Shown here piece by piece: positions 54,512-64,000 of a stretch of DNA of 64,000 bases; the first letter of the stretch is position 1; every line of letters begins with the position of its first letter. The translations under genes were made by a program, and so were the position numbers. The notes under the pieces are model-generated. The model had not been told where the DNA came from, did not search any database, and saw nothing but the letters and a program-made list of their open reading frames with translations. The DNA is from Luzula sylvatica (lineage: Eukaryota > Streptophyta > Magnoliopsida > Poales > Juncaceae), in assembly GCA_946800325.1 (NCBI GenBank), contig OX326961.1, forward strand, positions 16,862,215 through 16,926,214, read 5' to 3'.

Positions 54512-56258
54512 TTTTTTTTTGAGTAAATTTGGAGAGAGTTCAAGTCTCTCTTCCAAATAATAAGAATAAAAAGAAAAAATAATTACATCAAAGGCTGAAA
54601 CAATCCAGCCTATGTCCTCATCAAAATGAAAAATAAAAGGAGATAAAAAAAGACATAACAGCCTATTACAATAAGCATTAACACCAAAAGAAGGAAAATA
54701 GTAAAAGATATTAAAACAAAAACAAAAACTAAAGCTAAAGCCCAGCCCACCGCTTCATTGTACTTTCCACTTTACAACTCTTCTCTGCCGACATGAAGTA
54801 CAACTACACTAGTACTTTCTCGCCACTTCTCCCCACACACTCCATTTTTCTAAGCAAAAGATACATCGTTAATCCTGCCGATTAGGTCTCCGGCGACCGA
54901 CTGCTAGATGACGTACTATTCTCAAATTTCTCCAGAATCCTCAGCGATTCTTCTATTTCTTCGATTTAACAGCTCAAGATCTTGCTGGAACTCACCAATT
55001 AAAGGTGATCCTTCTCTAATTTGAACTGTGAACGCCCTTCTACATCGTTCTCTCCAAATACAGTAAAAGAATACTGCATAAATTTGATTATTTTCCTTAT
55101 TCGAACCTCTACAGGTTAATTTTTTCATCATGTTTGCGCTTGAGGAGGATAAATTCGTTAATGGAAACTCAACTAACACCATCTCCCAATGGAGCTGCAC
55201 AAATGGACAATCATTCACCAAATGCTCCACCGATTCTAATTGGGATTTGCAAAGGTAACATCTGTTAACTATAACCATACCCTTTTTTGCTAAATTGTCC
55301 AAAGTTTGGGTCCTGTTTTGCTTTAGGAGCCAATAAAATATAGTTAATTTACCTGGTAACCCTAATTCCCATAATACCCCTAGTTCAGAATAAGAGTATA
55401 CTCCCTGAATTATGGTATTATATGCTGCTCTTGTTGAATATAAACCTGAACTGCCCCATTTCCATTTTACTTTATCTTTCACTCCAGGAGATATACTTAT
55501 TTCCTCTAATTTCCTCCTTAACCAGCTTAATTCCATTTTTGCCCCTGCACTCAATGGTTCTTGAAACACATTATCAAAATTGCTCAAATTTTTGAATTCA
55601 TAGAGTGTACCAGTACTTTTTAGGGTCTCTCTAAACAAGGCATTTGCTTTCTGGTACAAGAGTCCCTCCCCCCAGTCATTATACCAGAAACTAATGTTCT
55701 TACCATCTCCAATCTCAAATATTATATTTCTCCAGAAAAAATTTAAGTAGGATTGAATGTCATTCCAAAAACTAGAATCTTTTAACCCTCTTTGTCCTTC
55801 AATATTTTTCTGAGCTAATGAGCTAACTAGATCTTGCCATCCAAGCCCCTTTTCTTGTGCATAAAACTTCCACATCCATTTTTGCACTAACACCCAATTA
55901 AAAATTTCTAAATTTATTACTCCCAAACCTCCAAATTCCTTGGGTCTACACACTGACTTCCATGAAGCTAGATTGTATCCCTTATTATCATTCCCTTTCC
56001 ATAGAAAATTTTTCCTCAATTTATCTATCTCCTTTAGGGCCCACTTAGGAAATTTGAAAACTTGAAAAAAATATATAGGCAAGGAAGATAGTACTGAATT
56101 AATGAGCACTAATCTCCCTCCAATTCCTAACAAAGCCCCTTTCCATCCTTCAAGCTTGCTTTCCATCTTTCCTATGATCATCCTAAGATCTTCCTTCCTT
56201 GGCTTTTTATCACTTAAGGGAAAACCTAGGTAGGACATTGGAAAATTTATCATATCAC
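54512..56258 (-). mobile_element. LINE (plant L1-type), 3' half, interrupted by Copia-B
   Basis: The minus-strand 3' end is a poly(A) run (T run at 54512-54521), preceded by a small stem ('AGAGAG...CTCTCT', 54531-54554) and a 400-bp 3' untranslated part. The 5' part is cut at 56258 by the Copia-B LTR; the rest should lie beyond the right end of the window. Its target-site duplication cannot be checked here. Confidence 0.85.
54922..56258 (-). pseudogene. LINE reverse transcriptase C-terminal part with zf-RVT domain
   Basis: About 445 LINE codons without a stop, entered from the copia LTR (the first few codons are LTR sequence). SYLGFPLSDKKPRKEDL and GWKGALLGIGGRLVLINSVL are the conserved segment after the RT fingers/palm in plant L1 elements. 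CYLCKSQLESVEHLVNDCPF is the zf-RVT cysteine/histidine cluster. Endonuclease and catalytic RT motifs are outside the window. The LINE is functionally destroyed by the Copia-B insertion, although this frame is otherwise undamaged. Confidence 0.88.
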
Positions 56259-58016
56259 TGTTGGGGATTCGGGCAATCATATTGCACAGCGGAATTTATC
56301 CGAACCCCTTAAGCCATGGATCTGTGTATCGCTAATTAGATACGAAGGAAGAGTTTCAGAATTTTCACCTCAGATTTAGTTCAAATCTGGTTGAAGGAAG
56401 CTTCCTGAGATCACGTTGGTGTGCTCGAACCGGCACTACCCTCTATCGGTATCCACACGCGACTCGTCTAGGCTGGATGTGAAGGCCTCCGATGCTAGTC
56501 GGATCCTTCCTCCCTTCAGAAAATCTGCTTGCTTCTCTTTTCTTTCACAAAGAAATTCAGCCAAGCTTCACTCTTTTCTTTTCACTGAGAAAACCTTTTT
56601 CTCTTCTTTTTGACTCTCCAAGAAAACTCTTTTCTTTTAGTCAAAAATCTGTTCTAGAAAATGAGTGAATCTTTTCTCTCTCTTTCATAAAGAGCTGTGG
56701 TGTGTATTAATCATCGAGTGGGAAAAACTCTTAGCATTCCACCCACTATCTTTCATCCAATGAATGATATCCTGAGCATTAATACCATGCACCCATACAT
56801 GCATGTAGCATTCATTTAATGCTATACACCTTCTGTTCGAACAGAATAATATCCTCGTTCGAACAGAATAATATCCACGTTCGAACAGAATAATATCCTG
56901 ATTCAAACTGAATAATATCTATGTATCTGATTTTCTGTGTCCAGTCCGAACTTGTCTTTGTGTGTGACCCTATAGGTTTATTTAAAGTTGGCAGCATATT
57001 AAATCTCTATTTAAATATGCAAATCATAATTGGCCTCTAGCAAGGCATTATGACTACCCAAATTAAATAAATGATTTGTGATCATAACCTATTTATCAAA
57101 TAGACAAATTTCTAGCTCTCTTGTTCATACGATATCTGTTGATCAAAGACATGGTCAAATGTCATCCTTTCTAAATCAACTTAACTCTTTCCCGATATAG
57201 AATTAGATTGAATGTTCAATTAGTATTAACAACACATGTTAATCTTATTGAGCGTGGCCACGCATTTCCTTCAATCCTAATTCATCAGGGGGCCCTGAGA
57301 GATATCTCTTTCAATCATGAAAGGAACAACTTCCATCTTGGTTATTCACATCCTCCAACATGCTTCATGTAATACCCAATGATGATCTTGATTACCCGGT
57401 TAAAGATAACAAAGAAACATATCTAAGTATCACAATTCACAGGTGAGAAATCTAATGATAACCTCAGGTCAAAGAACTAAAATTCTATTTGTTTATGAGA
57501 ATATATATAATGACAATAACCATGTATATTCTCATAAGTTGGTCAGTCCTATATGTAGTCTCTAATACATATCTATATTCCATATTTGACATCACTACAT
57601 CTCTATGTATTCCATGTCCATGATCAGTAAAACATAATCATCTCATATGCGAATATACTGGTGTACATATATATTCTATTTCCTTAGACATGTATATCTC
57701 TATATACATCATATATATGACCAGGGACATTTAGAATCGTATTACGTTCATTGATACAGTTTTACTATCATAATCACATATTATGATGATGTATAAACTA
57801 GTGATACAATTCAAGGCTTATTCACATATTCCTAAATATGTTAAATAACCAGTACACGTATTAAATAAAACTTTAATTCAATATTAAAATATTAGATTAA
57901 CAACACATAAATAATAACTATCCTTTGTTTACATACAAGCTAAACAGTTTAGCCTAGGGTATTATTTAGTTCAGCCCAGGGCATTATTTCATTCAGCCTA
58001 GGGCATTATTCCTTCA
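56259..58016 (-). repeat. 3' LTR of Copia-B, 1758 bp
   Basis: On the plus strand starts TGTTGGGGATTCGG and ends GCATTATTCCTTCA. Its length is confirmed by the solo LTR at 17305/38527. Contains 22-bp GTTCGAACAGAATAATATCC units at 56832-56920 and three ~25-bp 'CAGCCTAGGGCATTATT' units at its edge (57950-58014). The inner 1 kb corresponds to the non-LTR 3' segment of Copia-A. Confidence 0.95.
56832..56920 (-). repeat. Four 22-bp GTTCGAAC units in the Copia-B LTR
   Basis: First unit carries the perfect 16-bp palindrome TTCTGTTCGAACAGAA; later units are CGTTCGAACAGAATAATATC and a diverged GATTCAAACTGAATAATATC. Related units are in the leader (63209-63390) and the solo LTR (17818-17912). Confidence 0.88.
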
Positions 58017-58028
58017 GTCTCCCACTTG
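58017..58028 (-). other. Polypurine tract of Copia-B
   Basis: Minus strand CAAGTGGGAGAC adjoins the LTR, only 32 bp after the gag-pol stop codon. Confidence 0.88.
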
Positions 58029-58060
58029 CACTAGGGTGAACTGATAATAATAATACACAC

Positions 58061-61000
58061 TCAACTCTCCTCTCTGAGGTAATCCAAACCAATAGCTCTA
58101 GCATGACGATCATGTTTCGCTATCGAGAGCGGCTTAGTAAACGGATCAGCTATATTATCATCAGTTGGAATTTTGCACACATTCACGTCTCCTCTCTCTA
58201 TTATCTCTCGAATAAGATGAAAACGCCGAAGTATGTGTTTGGATCTATGGTGTGACCTTGGCTCCCTGGATTGCGCAATTGCTCCATTGTTATCACAAAA
58301 TAGAGTCACAGGGTCCAACACACTTGGAACTACACCTAGTTCTGCCACAAATTTCTTGATCCAAACAGCTTCCTTAGCTGCTTCTGAAGCTGCTATATAC
58401 TCCGCTTCCGTTGTAGAATCTGCAACAGTTTGTTGTTTGGAACTTTTCCAAACAACTGCTCCTCCGTTCAAACAGAATACATAACCACTTTGCGATCTAA
58501 AATCATCAATGCAGGTTTGAAAGCTAGCATCGGTATAACCCCTTATCACCAGCTCACTTTCCAAACCTCCATAGATTAAGAATACATCTTTAGTTCTTCT
58601 CAAGTACTTAAGAATATTCTTTACTGCTATCCAGTGACTCTCACCTGGATCTGATTGGTATCTGCTTGTTACACTTAATGCATATGACACATCTGGTCTA
58701 GTACATATCATCGCATACATAATAGATCCAATTGCAGAAGCATATGGTACTCTATTCATGCGTTCTCGTTCATCTCTCGATGTCGGACATTGAGATTTAT
58801 CTAACGAGATACCATGCGACATTGGCAAGGATCCTCTCTTGGAATCTTGCATATTGAATCTCTTCAATACCTTGTCAATGTATGTACTTTGACTCAGACC
58901 TAGAAGCTTCCTTGATCTATCTCTATAGATCTTTACGCCTAATATATAAGCTGCTTCTCCTAGGTCTTTCATTGAAAATTGATTCCCCAAATATTTCTTA
59001 ACACTTAAGAGCATAGGTATATCATTGCCAATGAGCAATATGTCATCCACATAAAGAACTAAGAATACATGTGCACTCCCACTGAATTTCTTGTATACAC
59101 AAGCTTCCTCCACATTCTTGATGAAACCATAATCCTTGATTACTTCATCAAAACGAAGATTCCAACTTCGAGATGCTTGCTTCAAACCATAAATAGACTT
59201 TTGAAGCTTGCATACTTTCTTAGAATTCTTTGGATCGACAAAACCCTCGGGTTGTATCATGTATACATCCTCGTTCAAGTTCCCGTTAAGGAAAGCAGTT
59301 TTGACATCCATTTGCCATATTTCATAGTCATAATATGCGGCTATGGCAAGTAGAATTCTTATAGATTTAAGCATGGCCACGGGCGAAAACGTTTCATCAT
59401 AGTCTATACCATGAGTTTGCTTGAAACCTTTCGCCACAAGCCGTGCTTTGTAAGTATGCACCTTACCATCCATGTCAGTTTTCTTCTTGAAAACCCACTT
59501 ACACCCAATGGTTTTTAATCCTTCAGGTGGATCAATCAAGTTCCAAACTTGATTGTCATACATGGATTGTATCTCGACATTCATGGCTTCTTGCCATTTC
59601 TGTGAATCTTCACTCATCATAGCCTCTACGTAGGATGTTGGTTCATCATCCATGGCCAACACATCATCATCATTAGTCACGAGAAATCCATATCTCTCGG
59701 GCTCTTGACGATTCCTACTAGATCTACGAGGTGGTCCTTGTGTAACATTTTCTGATTCTCCAACATTTGGTGAACCCGAAATATTTTCCATCTCATGTTC
59801 ATTTTCAGTTTGGGAATCTTGAACTTCTTCAAGATCAACCTTACTCCCACTAGCTCTCTTGGAAATGAACTCCTTCTCTAAGAAGACTCCATTTCTAGCT
59901 ATGAAAATCTTATTTTCTGAGGGGATGTAAAAGTAATACCCTTTAGTTTCCTTAGGATATCCCACGAACAAACATTTATCCGATTTGGGTCCAAGCTTAT
60001 CTGACATCATGCGTTTAACATATGCCTCGCAACCCCAAATCTTCAGAAAAGACAAACTCGGAGTTCTTCCTCTCCATATCTCATATGGAGTCTTTTCTAC
60101 GGATTTAGATGGAATTCTATTCAGTATGAATGCGGCTGTTTCAATGGCATAACCCCAAAATGATTTCGGGAGATTAGTTTGACTCATCATAGATCGAACC
60201 ATGTCCAACAAGGTACGATTTCTCCTCTCGGAAACACCATTCCATTGAGGTGTACCGGGTGGAGTTAATTGTGAAACAATTCCACAATCTCTTAGATAGT
60301 CATCAAAATCTTGGCTCAAATATTCACCACCTCGATCAGATCGAATGGCCTTTATTTTCTTGCCTAGTTGATTCTCTACTTCATTCTTAAAATCTTTGAA
60401 CCTTTCAAATGATTCTGACTTTTGTCTCATCAAGTAGACAAAACCATATCTACTATAGTCATCAGTGAATGTAATGAAGTATCTATAACCTCCTCTGGCT
60501 TCCATGCTCATTGGGCCACATACATCAGTATGTATGAGCTCCAACAACTCATTGGATCTTTCACCAACATTTGAGAAAGGTTTCTTAGTCATTTTGCCTA
60601 ATAAACAAGACTCACATGTCTCATATGATCTCATATCAAATGAGTCTAAAAGTCCATCAGTATGGAGTTTAGAAATGCGTTTCTCATTTATATGGCCTAA
60701 ACGACAATGCCAAAAGTAGGTCTGATTATCAACATGAGACATTATCCTTTCGGTATTGATATTAAATATGGATTTGTGATTATTCAGATCTAGCACATAG
60801 AGACCATTTTCTAATGAAACATTTCCATAGAAAATTTCTCCTTTACGGATAGTACAATTATTATCTTCTATAATAAATTTGTAACCATCCAAAGCTAGTC
60901 TTGAAATAGAAATAATATTCCTGTTCATACCAGGTACAAAACAACAATTGTTTAGTTCTAATACAAATCCATTAGGTAAAGTTAAATGGTAATTTCCTAC

Positions 61001-61999
61001 GGCTAAAGCAGCAACTCTTGCTCCATTTCCCACACGTAGGTCCATTTCACCTTTAGCTAATTTCCTTCTACTTTGTAGTCCCTGCACATTTTTACAAATG
61101 TGAGTGCCACATCCGGTATCTAATACCCAATTTGACAAAGTAGATAAGTTAACATCAATACCTGAGGCACTTGCCGAAACTGCTTTCTTCTTCTTCACTT
61201 CTTCTAAGTAAAGAGGGCAGTTCCTTTTCCAATGGCCATCTTTATGGCAATGGAAACAAGTGGTCGGTTCAGATTTCTTGATCTTTGGTTTGGGCAACAT
61301 CTTGCCCTTACCTTTGTTCTTGCCTTTGAACTTCTTCTTGAACTTTCCCTTTTGAACCATCAGAACTTCGTTGACATTTGATGCCTTGAAGTCTCCGGAC
61401 CTATTGGTAGCCTCAAAATTCTTGAGCATACCATGTAATTCCGGTATTGTTTTATCCATAGAGTGCATGTTGTAGTTAGAAACAAACTGTGCGAAATTCG
61501 GAGTCAAAGACTCAAGAATCAAGTCAGTTTCCATCTCATGGCTGACTTTCGCACCTAGTTTCTCAAGGTTATCAACATAACCTTTCATCTTTAAAACATG
61601 TGCACTCACAGATGTACCCGAGACCATTTTACAGTTGAACAACGCCTTGTGAGTGTTAAACCTCTCAAGTCTGGCTTGCTCTTGGAACATTTCCTTGAGC
61701 TGTTTGTGCATAACATATGCATGCGAATCTACAAACTGCTTTTGAAGATCCGATGACATAGTTGCCAACATGAGACAGGTTATTTCAACATCATCATCTA
61801 TGAACTTTTCATAGTATTCTTGGTCCACTTGGTCAGCATCTGCTGGTGGTTCTTCAGTTGGGAGAGGCTCATCAAGAACATAACCCTTATGTTCAGCCCT
61901 AAGAACAATTCTTAGATTTCGCTCCCAATCCAGAAAGTTCTTACCATTCAACTTCTCCTTCTCAAGGAGAGATCGCAAATTTAAACTGTTTGAGGACAT
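58061..61999 (-). CDS. Copia-B gag-pol polyprotein, 1312 aa, intact
   Basis: Single uninterrupted frame. Gag to about 245; CCHC knuckle CFHCHKDGHWKRNC at 248-261, preceded by a Lys-rich stretch; protease LDTGC with D294; integrase zinc site (WHCRLGH, CESCLLGK) and D,D,E motifs TDVCGP, RSDRGG and NGVSERRN; RT with QMDVKTAF and LYVDDILLIGND (about 981-992); RNase H with YTDASF, TTEAEY and FCDNNG. Same domain order and strong similarity to Copia-A along the whole length, so the two are sister families. All expected catalytic residues are present, and with nearly identical LTRs this element may still be able to move. Confidence 0.96.
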   Translation of the reverse strand: MSSNSLNLRSLLEKEKLNGKNFLDWERNLRIVLRAEHKGYVLDEPLPTEEPPADADQVDQEYYEKFIDDDVEITCLMLATMSSDLQKQFVDSHAYVMHKQLKEMFQEQARLERFNTHKALFNCKMVSGTSVSAHVLKMKGYVDNLEKLGAKVSHEMETDLILESLTPNFAQFVSNYNMHSMDKTIPELHGMLKNFEATNRSGDFKASNVNEVLMVQKGKFKKKFKGKNKGKGKMLPKPKIKKSEPTTCFHCHKDGHWKRNCPLYLEEVKKKKAVSASASGIDVNLSTLSNWVLDTGCGTHICKNVQGLQSRRKLAKGEMDLRVGNGARVAALAVGNYHLTLPNGFVLELNNCCFVPGMNRNIISISRLALDGYKFIIEDNNCTIRKGEIFYGNVSLENGLYVLDLNNHKSIFNINTERIMSHVDNQTYFWHCRLGHINEKRISKLHTDGLLDSFDMRSYETCESCLLGKMTKKPFSNVGERSNELLELIHTDVCGPMSMEARGGYRYFITFTDDYSRYGFVYLMRQKSESFERFKDFKNEVENQLGKKIKAIRSDRGGEYLSQDFDDYLRDCGIVSQLTPPGTPQWNGVSERRNRTLLDMVRSMMSQTNLPKSFWGYAIETAAFILNRIPSKSVEKTPYEIWRGRTPSLSFLKIWGCEAYVKRMMSDKLGPKSDKCLFVGYPKETKGYYFYIPSENKIFIARNGVFLEKEFISKRASGSKVDLEEVQDSQTENEHEMENISGSPNVGESENVTQGPPRRSSRNRQEPERYGFLVTNDDDVLAMDDEPTSYVEAMMSEDSQKWQEAMNVEIQSMYDNQVWNLIDPPEGLKTIGCKWVFKKKTDMDGKVHTYKARLVAKGFKQTHGIDYDETFSPVAMLKSIRILLAIAAYYDYEIWQMDVKTAFLNGNLNEDVYMIQPEGFVDPKNSKKVCKLQKSIYGLKQASRSWNLRFDEVIKDYGFIKNVEEACVYKKFSGSAHVFLVLYVDDILLIGNDIPMLLSVKKYLGNQFSMKDLGEAAYILGVKIYRDRSRKLLGLSQSTYIDKVLKRFNMQDSKRGSLPMSHGISLDKSQCPTSRDERERMNRVPYASAIGSIMYAMICTRPDVSYALSVTSRYQSDPGESHWIAVKNILKYLRRTKDVFLIYGGLESELVIRGYTDASFQTCIDDFRSQSGYVFCLNGGAVVWKSSKQQTVADSTTEAEYIAASEAAKEAVWIKKFVAELGVVPSVLDPVTLFCDNNGAIAQSREPRSHHRSKHILRRFHLIREIIERGDVNVCKIPTDDNIADPFTKPLSIAKHDRHARAIGLDYLREES

Positions 62000-62691
62000 T
62001 TTTCTACATGGAATAAAATGTGCAAAATTAATACTTTTATAGATGATAACATTTATGTTTTAGTTCATTTAAAATACTCCCACTATTTTTATCAAATCAA
62101 CAACCCTCACTGTGTTGGTTCGGATACATTCCAACTACATGTACCATAGTGGCTCAAGATCCATATTTCGCAAAATCCTAATCGGCTTTGGCTCGTCTCA
62201 GAATTCTGTTATTTAGGTAGGATCAAATCCAATTGCATCTCCATGCAACTCTTGAGATCATTTATGAGATCAGGGGTTTATGAGTCTAACTCAAAAATCC
62301 ATGTGTGTACATATCTCATCTTATGTCCTAAGTTCAAGTCCGACTTGCTACTTAGTTAAGTACTAACCATAACTGATTATCATCCAATTAATCTACCAAC
62401 ACACCCAGCTTTGGCATGACCTATGTTGGTAATTAATCAATGCATATTCTCCCGCCAACTATATAATCTCACACACCCAGCTTTGGCATGACCCATGTGA
62501 GTGATATAAAGGCCCTGAGAATTTCAGAATATGGGAGGCATTTTCTCAACTTAATAATTAATAGAGGGATTTCTAATTTATTTATCACATGCAAAAGCAT
62601 ATCACATCACACATCACAGAATAATTAATTTAATGACATAGCATGGCCATGATCTTTATAAGCCACTATAAAGATCCCTAATTAATTACTT

Positions 62692-62877
62692 ATAATGAAC
62701 TCCTTCATTACAACAATGGACGTGGTGATGAACTCCTTCATCATGTGATCGGTTATGGCGATTAGCTTCTTCATCATGTGATAGGTTGTGGTGATGAACT
62801 CCTTCATCTTGTGATTGGTTGTCCTGATGAACTCCTTCACCATGTAATCGGTTGAGGCGATGAACTCCTTCATCTTC
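62692..62877 (-). repeat. 33-bp tandem repeat that keeps a small upstream frame open
   Basis: Units begin GATGAACTCCTTCATC on the plus strand, 5-6 copies. On the element's sense (minus) strand the 33-bp period gives an 11-residue repeat of the form MKEFIxxTxxM over about 63 codons (62873-62682). It is upstream of gag, so it could be a translated leader ORF or just a by-product of the repeat period. Confidence 0.85.
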
Positions 62878-63119
62878 TTTAATTTACAACCTTATTTATT
62901 TTACAACTTGGACAACTCACCGGTTGCCTTATTAAAATAAAATTACAATTTGGACAACTCACTGGTTGCCTTCAGCCATAAATCAAATTTACAACATGCA
63001 CAACATACATACAATCACATCATTCAATCACAACACAAAGTTTTTGGCCCATGCTATATCATATATCGTTGAATTATAAAATACATATATACATTTTGAC
63101 TAATACATATGCAATAATC

Positions 63120-63420
63120 TCCACGTGCGACCAGAATAATATCCTGCATCTTATGCAATAATATCCTGCATCTTATGCAATAAATCTCAGCGTGAGACAG
63201 TGCACCTTCTGCTTGAACAGAATAATATCTTCGTTCAAACAGACAATAATATCCGGTATCTCATGAAATAATATCCTGCATCTCATGCAATAATATCCTG
63301 CATCTTATGCAGTAAATCTCAGCGTGAGACAGCGTACATTTCTGTTTGAACAGAATAATATCCTCGTTCAAACAGAATAACATCTTGCATCTCATGCAAT
63401 AATATCCTGCTCGAGACAGT
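63120..63420 (-). repeat. ATAATATCCTGCATCTTATGCA repeats in the Copia-B leader
   Basis: At least six copies of a 22-24-bp unit with ATCTCATGCA and ATCTTATGCA variants, interspersed with AATCTCAGCGTGAGACAG hairpin-like phrases and GTTCAAACAGAATAA units like those of the LTR. Confidence 0.85.
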
Positions 63421-63529
63421 GCACCTTCTTATGCATAATATCAATCAAAATACATATGTAGTTTTATAATTCTCAGAAACTCTAAAATAGTACATCTAAT
63501 ATACTAAATCGATCTAATAAACGATACAC

Positions 63530-63544
63530 GTGGCTCTGATACCA
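63530..63544 (-). other. Primer-binding site of Copia-B, initiator-Met tRNA
   Basis: Minus strand TGGTATCAGAGCCAC directly inside the 5' LTR. Confidence 0.94.
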
Positions 63545-63545
63545 C

Positions 63546-64000
63546 TGTTGGGGATTCGGGCAATCATATTGCACAGCGGAATTTATCCGAACCCCTTAAG
63601 CCATGGATCTGTGTATCGCTAATTAGATACGAAGGAAGAGTTTCAGAATTTTCACCTCAGATTTAGTTCAAATCTGGTTGAAGGAAGCTTCCTGAGATCA
63701 CGTTGGTGTGCTCGAACCGGCACTACCCTCTATCGGTATCCACACGCGACTCGTCTAGGCTGGATGTGAAGGCCTCCGATGCTAGTCGGATCCTTCCTCC
63801 CTTCAGAAAATCTGCTTGCTTCTCTTTTCTTTCACAAAGAAATTCAGCCAAGCTTCACTCTTTTCTTTTCACTGAGAAAACCTTTTTCTCTTCTTTTTGA
63901 CTCTCCAAGAAAACTCTTTTCTTTTAGTCAAAAATCTGTTCTAGAAAATGAGTGAATCTTTTCTCTCTCTTTCATAAAGAGCTGTGGTGTGTATTAATCA
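63546..64000 (-). repeat. 5' LTR of Copia-B (partial, runs off the window)
   Basis: 455 bp, identical by eye to 56259-56713; about 1.3 kb more should follow outside the window. Confidence 0.95.

Larger units (their letters stand above)
62000..63529 (-). other. Copia-B leader with two repeat arrays
   Basis: The first 500 bp resemble the Copia-A leader ('GTTATTTAGGTAGGAT'). Then come a 33-bp array (62692-62877) and a 22-24-bp array (63120-63420). The latter two replace the palindrome array found at this place in Copia-A. Confidence 0.8.
56259..64000 (-). mobile_element. Copia-B: intact TNT1-like Ty1/copia element, right end beyond window
   Basis: 3' LTR 56259-58016, polypurine tract 58017, gag-pol 58061-61999, leader with repeat arrays 62000-63529, primer site 63530-63544, 5' LTR from 63546 and running off the window. 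The visible 455 bp of 5' LTR show no difference by eye from 56259-56713, and the ORF is intact, so insertion is very recent. It lies inside a LINE; the 5 bp on the left side are ATCAC, and the right duplicate is not visible. Confidence 0.95.

Noticed and set aside
56416..56613. 65-codon frame in the Copia-B LTRs (also 63703-63900)
   Set aside because: Identical because LTRs are identical; antisense to the element, and no domain.

Overview
This window is nuclear DNA from a flowering plant, most likely a eudicot. It is AT-rich and dominated by plant-specific LTR retrotransposon lineages (Athila-like and chromodomain-bearing Tekay/Del-like Ty3 elements, and two TNT1-like Ty1/copia elements). It also holds a plant L1-type LINE, a CACTA end and a Helitron-like element. 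I can fully model only one ordinary host gene: a two-exon germin-like protein gene on the minus strand (9099-9848). There are no bacterial-style operons, rRNA genes, tRNA genes or CRISPR arrays.

Layout. 1-4450 is the 3' part of a decayed Athila-like element (internal 3' region, polypurine tract at 2782, LTR from 2798), broken by a CACTA-type end at 663. 4450-9098 is AT-rich relic DNA with a copia RNase H fragment, an LTR-like promoter and a bracket of GAGCCGAGCTCGA motifs. The germin-like gene follows. 9938-13100 is intergenic or gene-edge sequence.

13101-43508 is a nest four levels deep, readable from target-site duplications (TSDs). The outer layer is a decayed Tekay/Del-like element arranged as truncated pol, LTR, gag-pol, LTR. 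Its gag holds a 583-bp solo LTR (TSD GGAGC). Its protease region holds a solo LTR of the Copia-B family (TSD GTACG). That solo LTR is split by a ~10.7 kb Athila-like element (TSD GTCTC), whose 5' LTR is split by an intact 8.7 kb copia element, Copia-A (TSD CACGC). Empty-site paralogues inside the window confirm two of the insertions: 37105 for Copia-A and 57558 for the Athila element.

43509-54511 is accessory DNA: microsatellites, degenerate satellites and a Helitron-like element (about 45659-49718) carrying exon-like fragments, among them a bZIP leucine-zipper exon and a triplicated 33-nt exon. Scattered repeats follow. 54512-56258 is the 3' half of a LINE on the minus strand. Copia-B (56259 to beyond 64000) interrupts it; its ORF is intact and its LTR ends look identical, so it is probably the youngest insertion here.

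Points that stand out. (1) Palindromic TCCGTTRYAACGGA arrays occur in two unrelated elements, the Copia-A leader and the Athila LTR and 3' region. (2) Two Athila-like elements carry, at the same place in the 3' region, repeated blocks set inside hairpins whose stems differ but stay complementary. (3) About 1 kb that lies outside the LTR in Copia-A lies inside the LTR in Copia-B, as if the polypurine tract had moved. (4) The germin-like gene's intron contains a near-perfect copy of its own signal-peptide coding sequence. Counts and alignments were made by eye.
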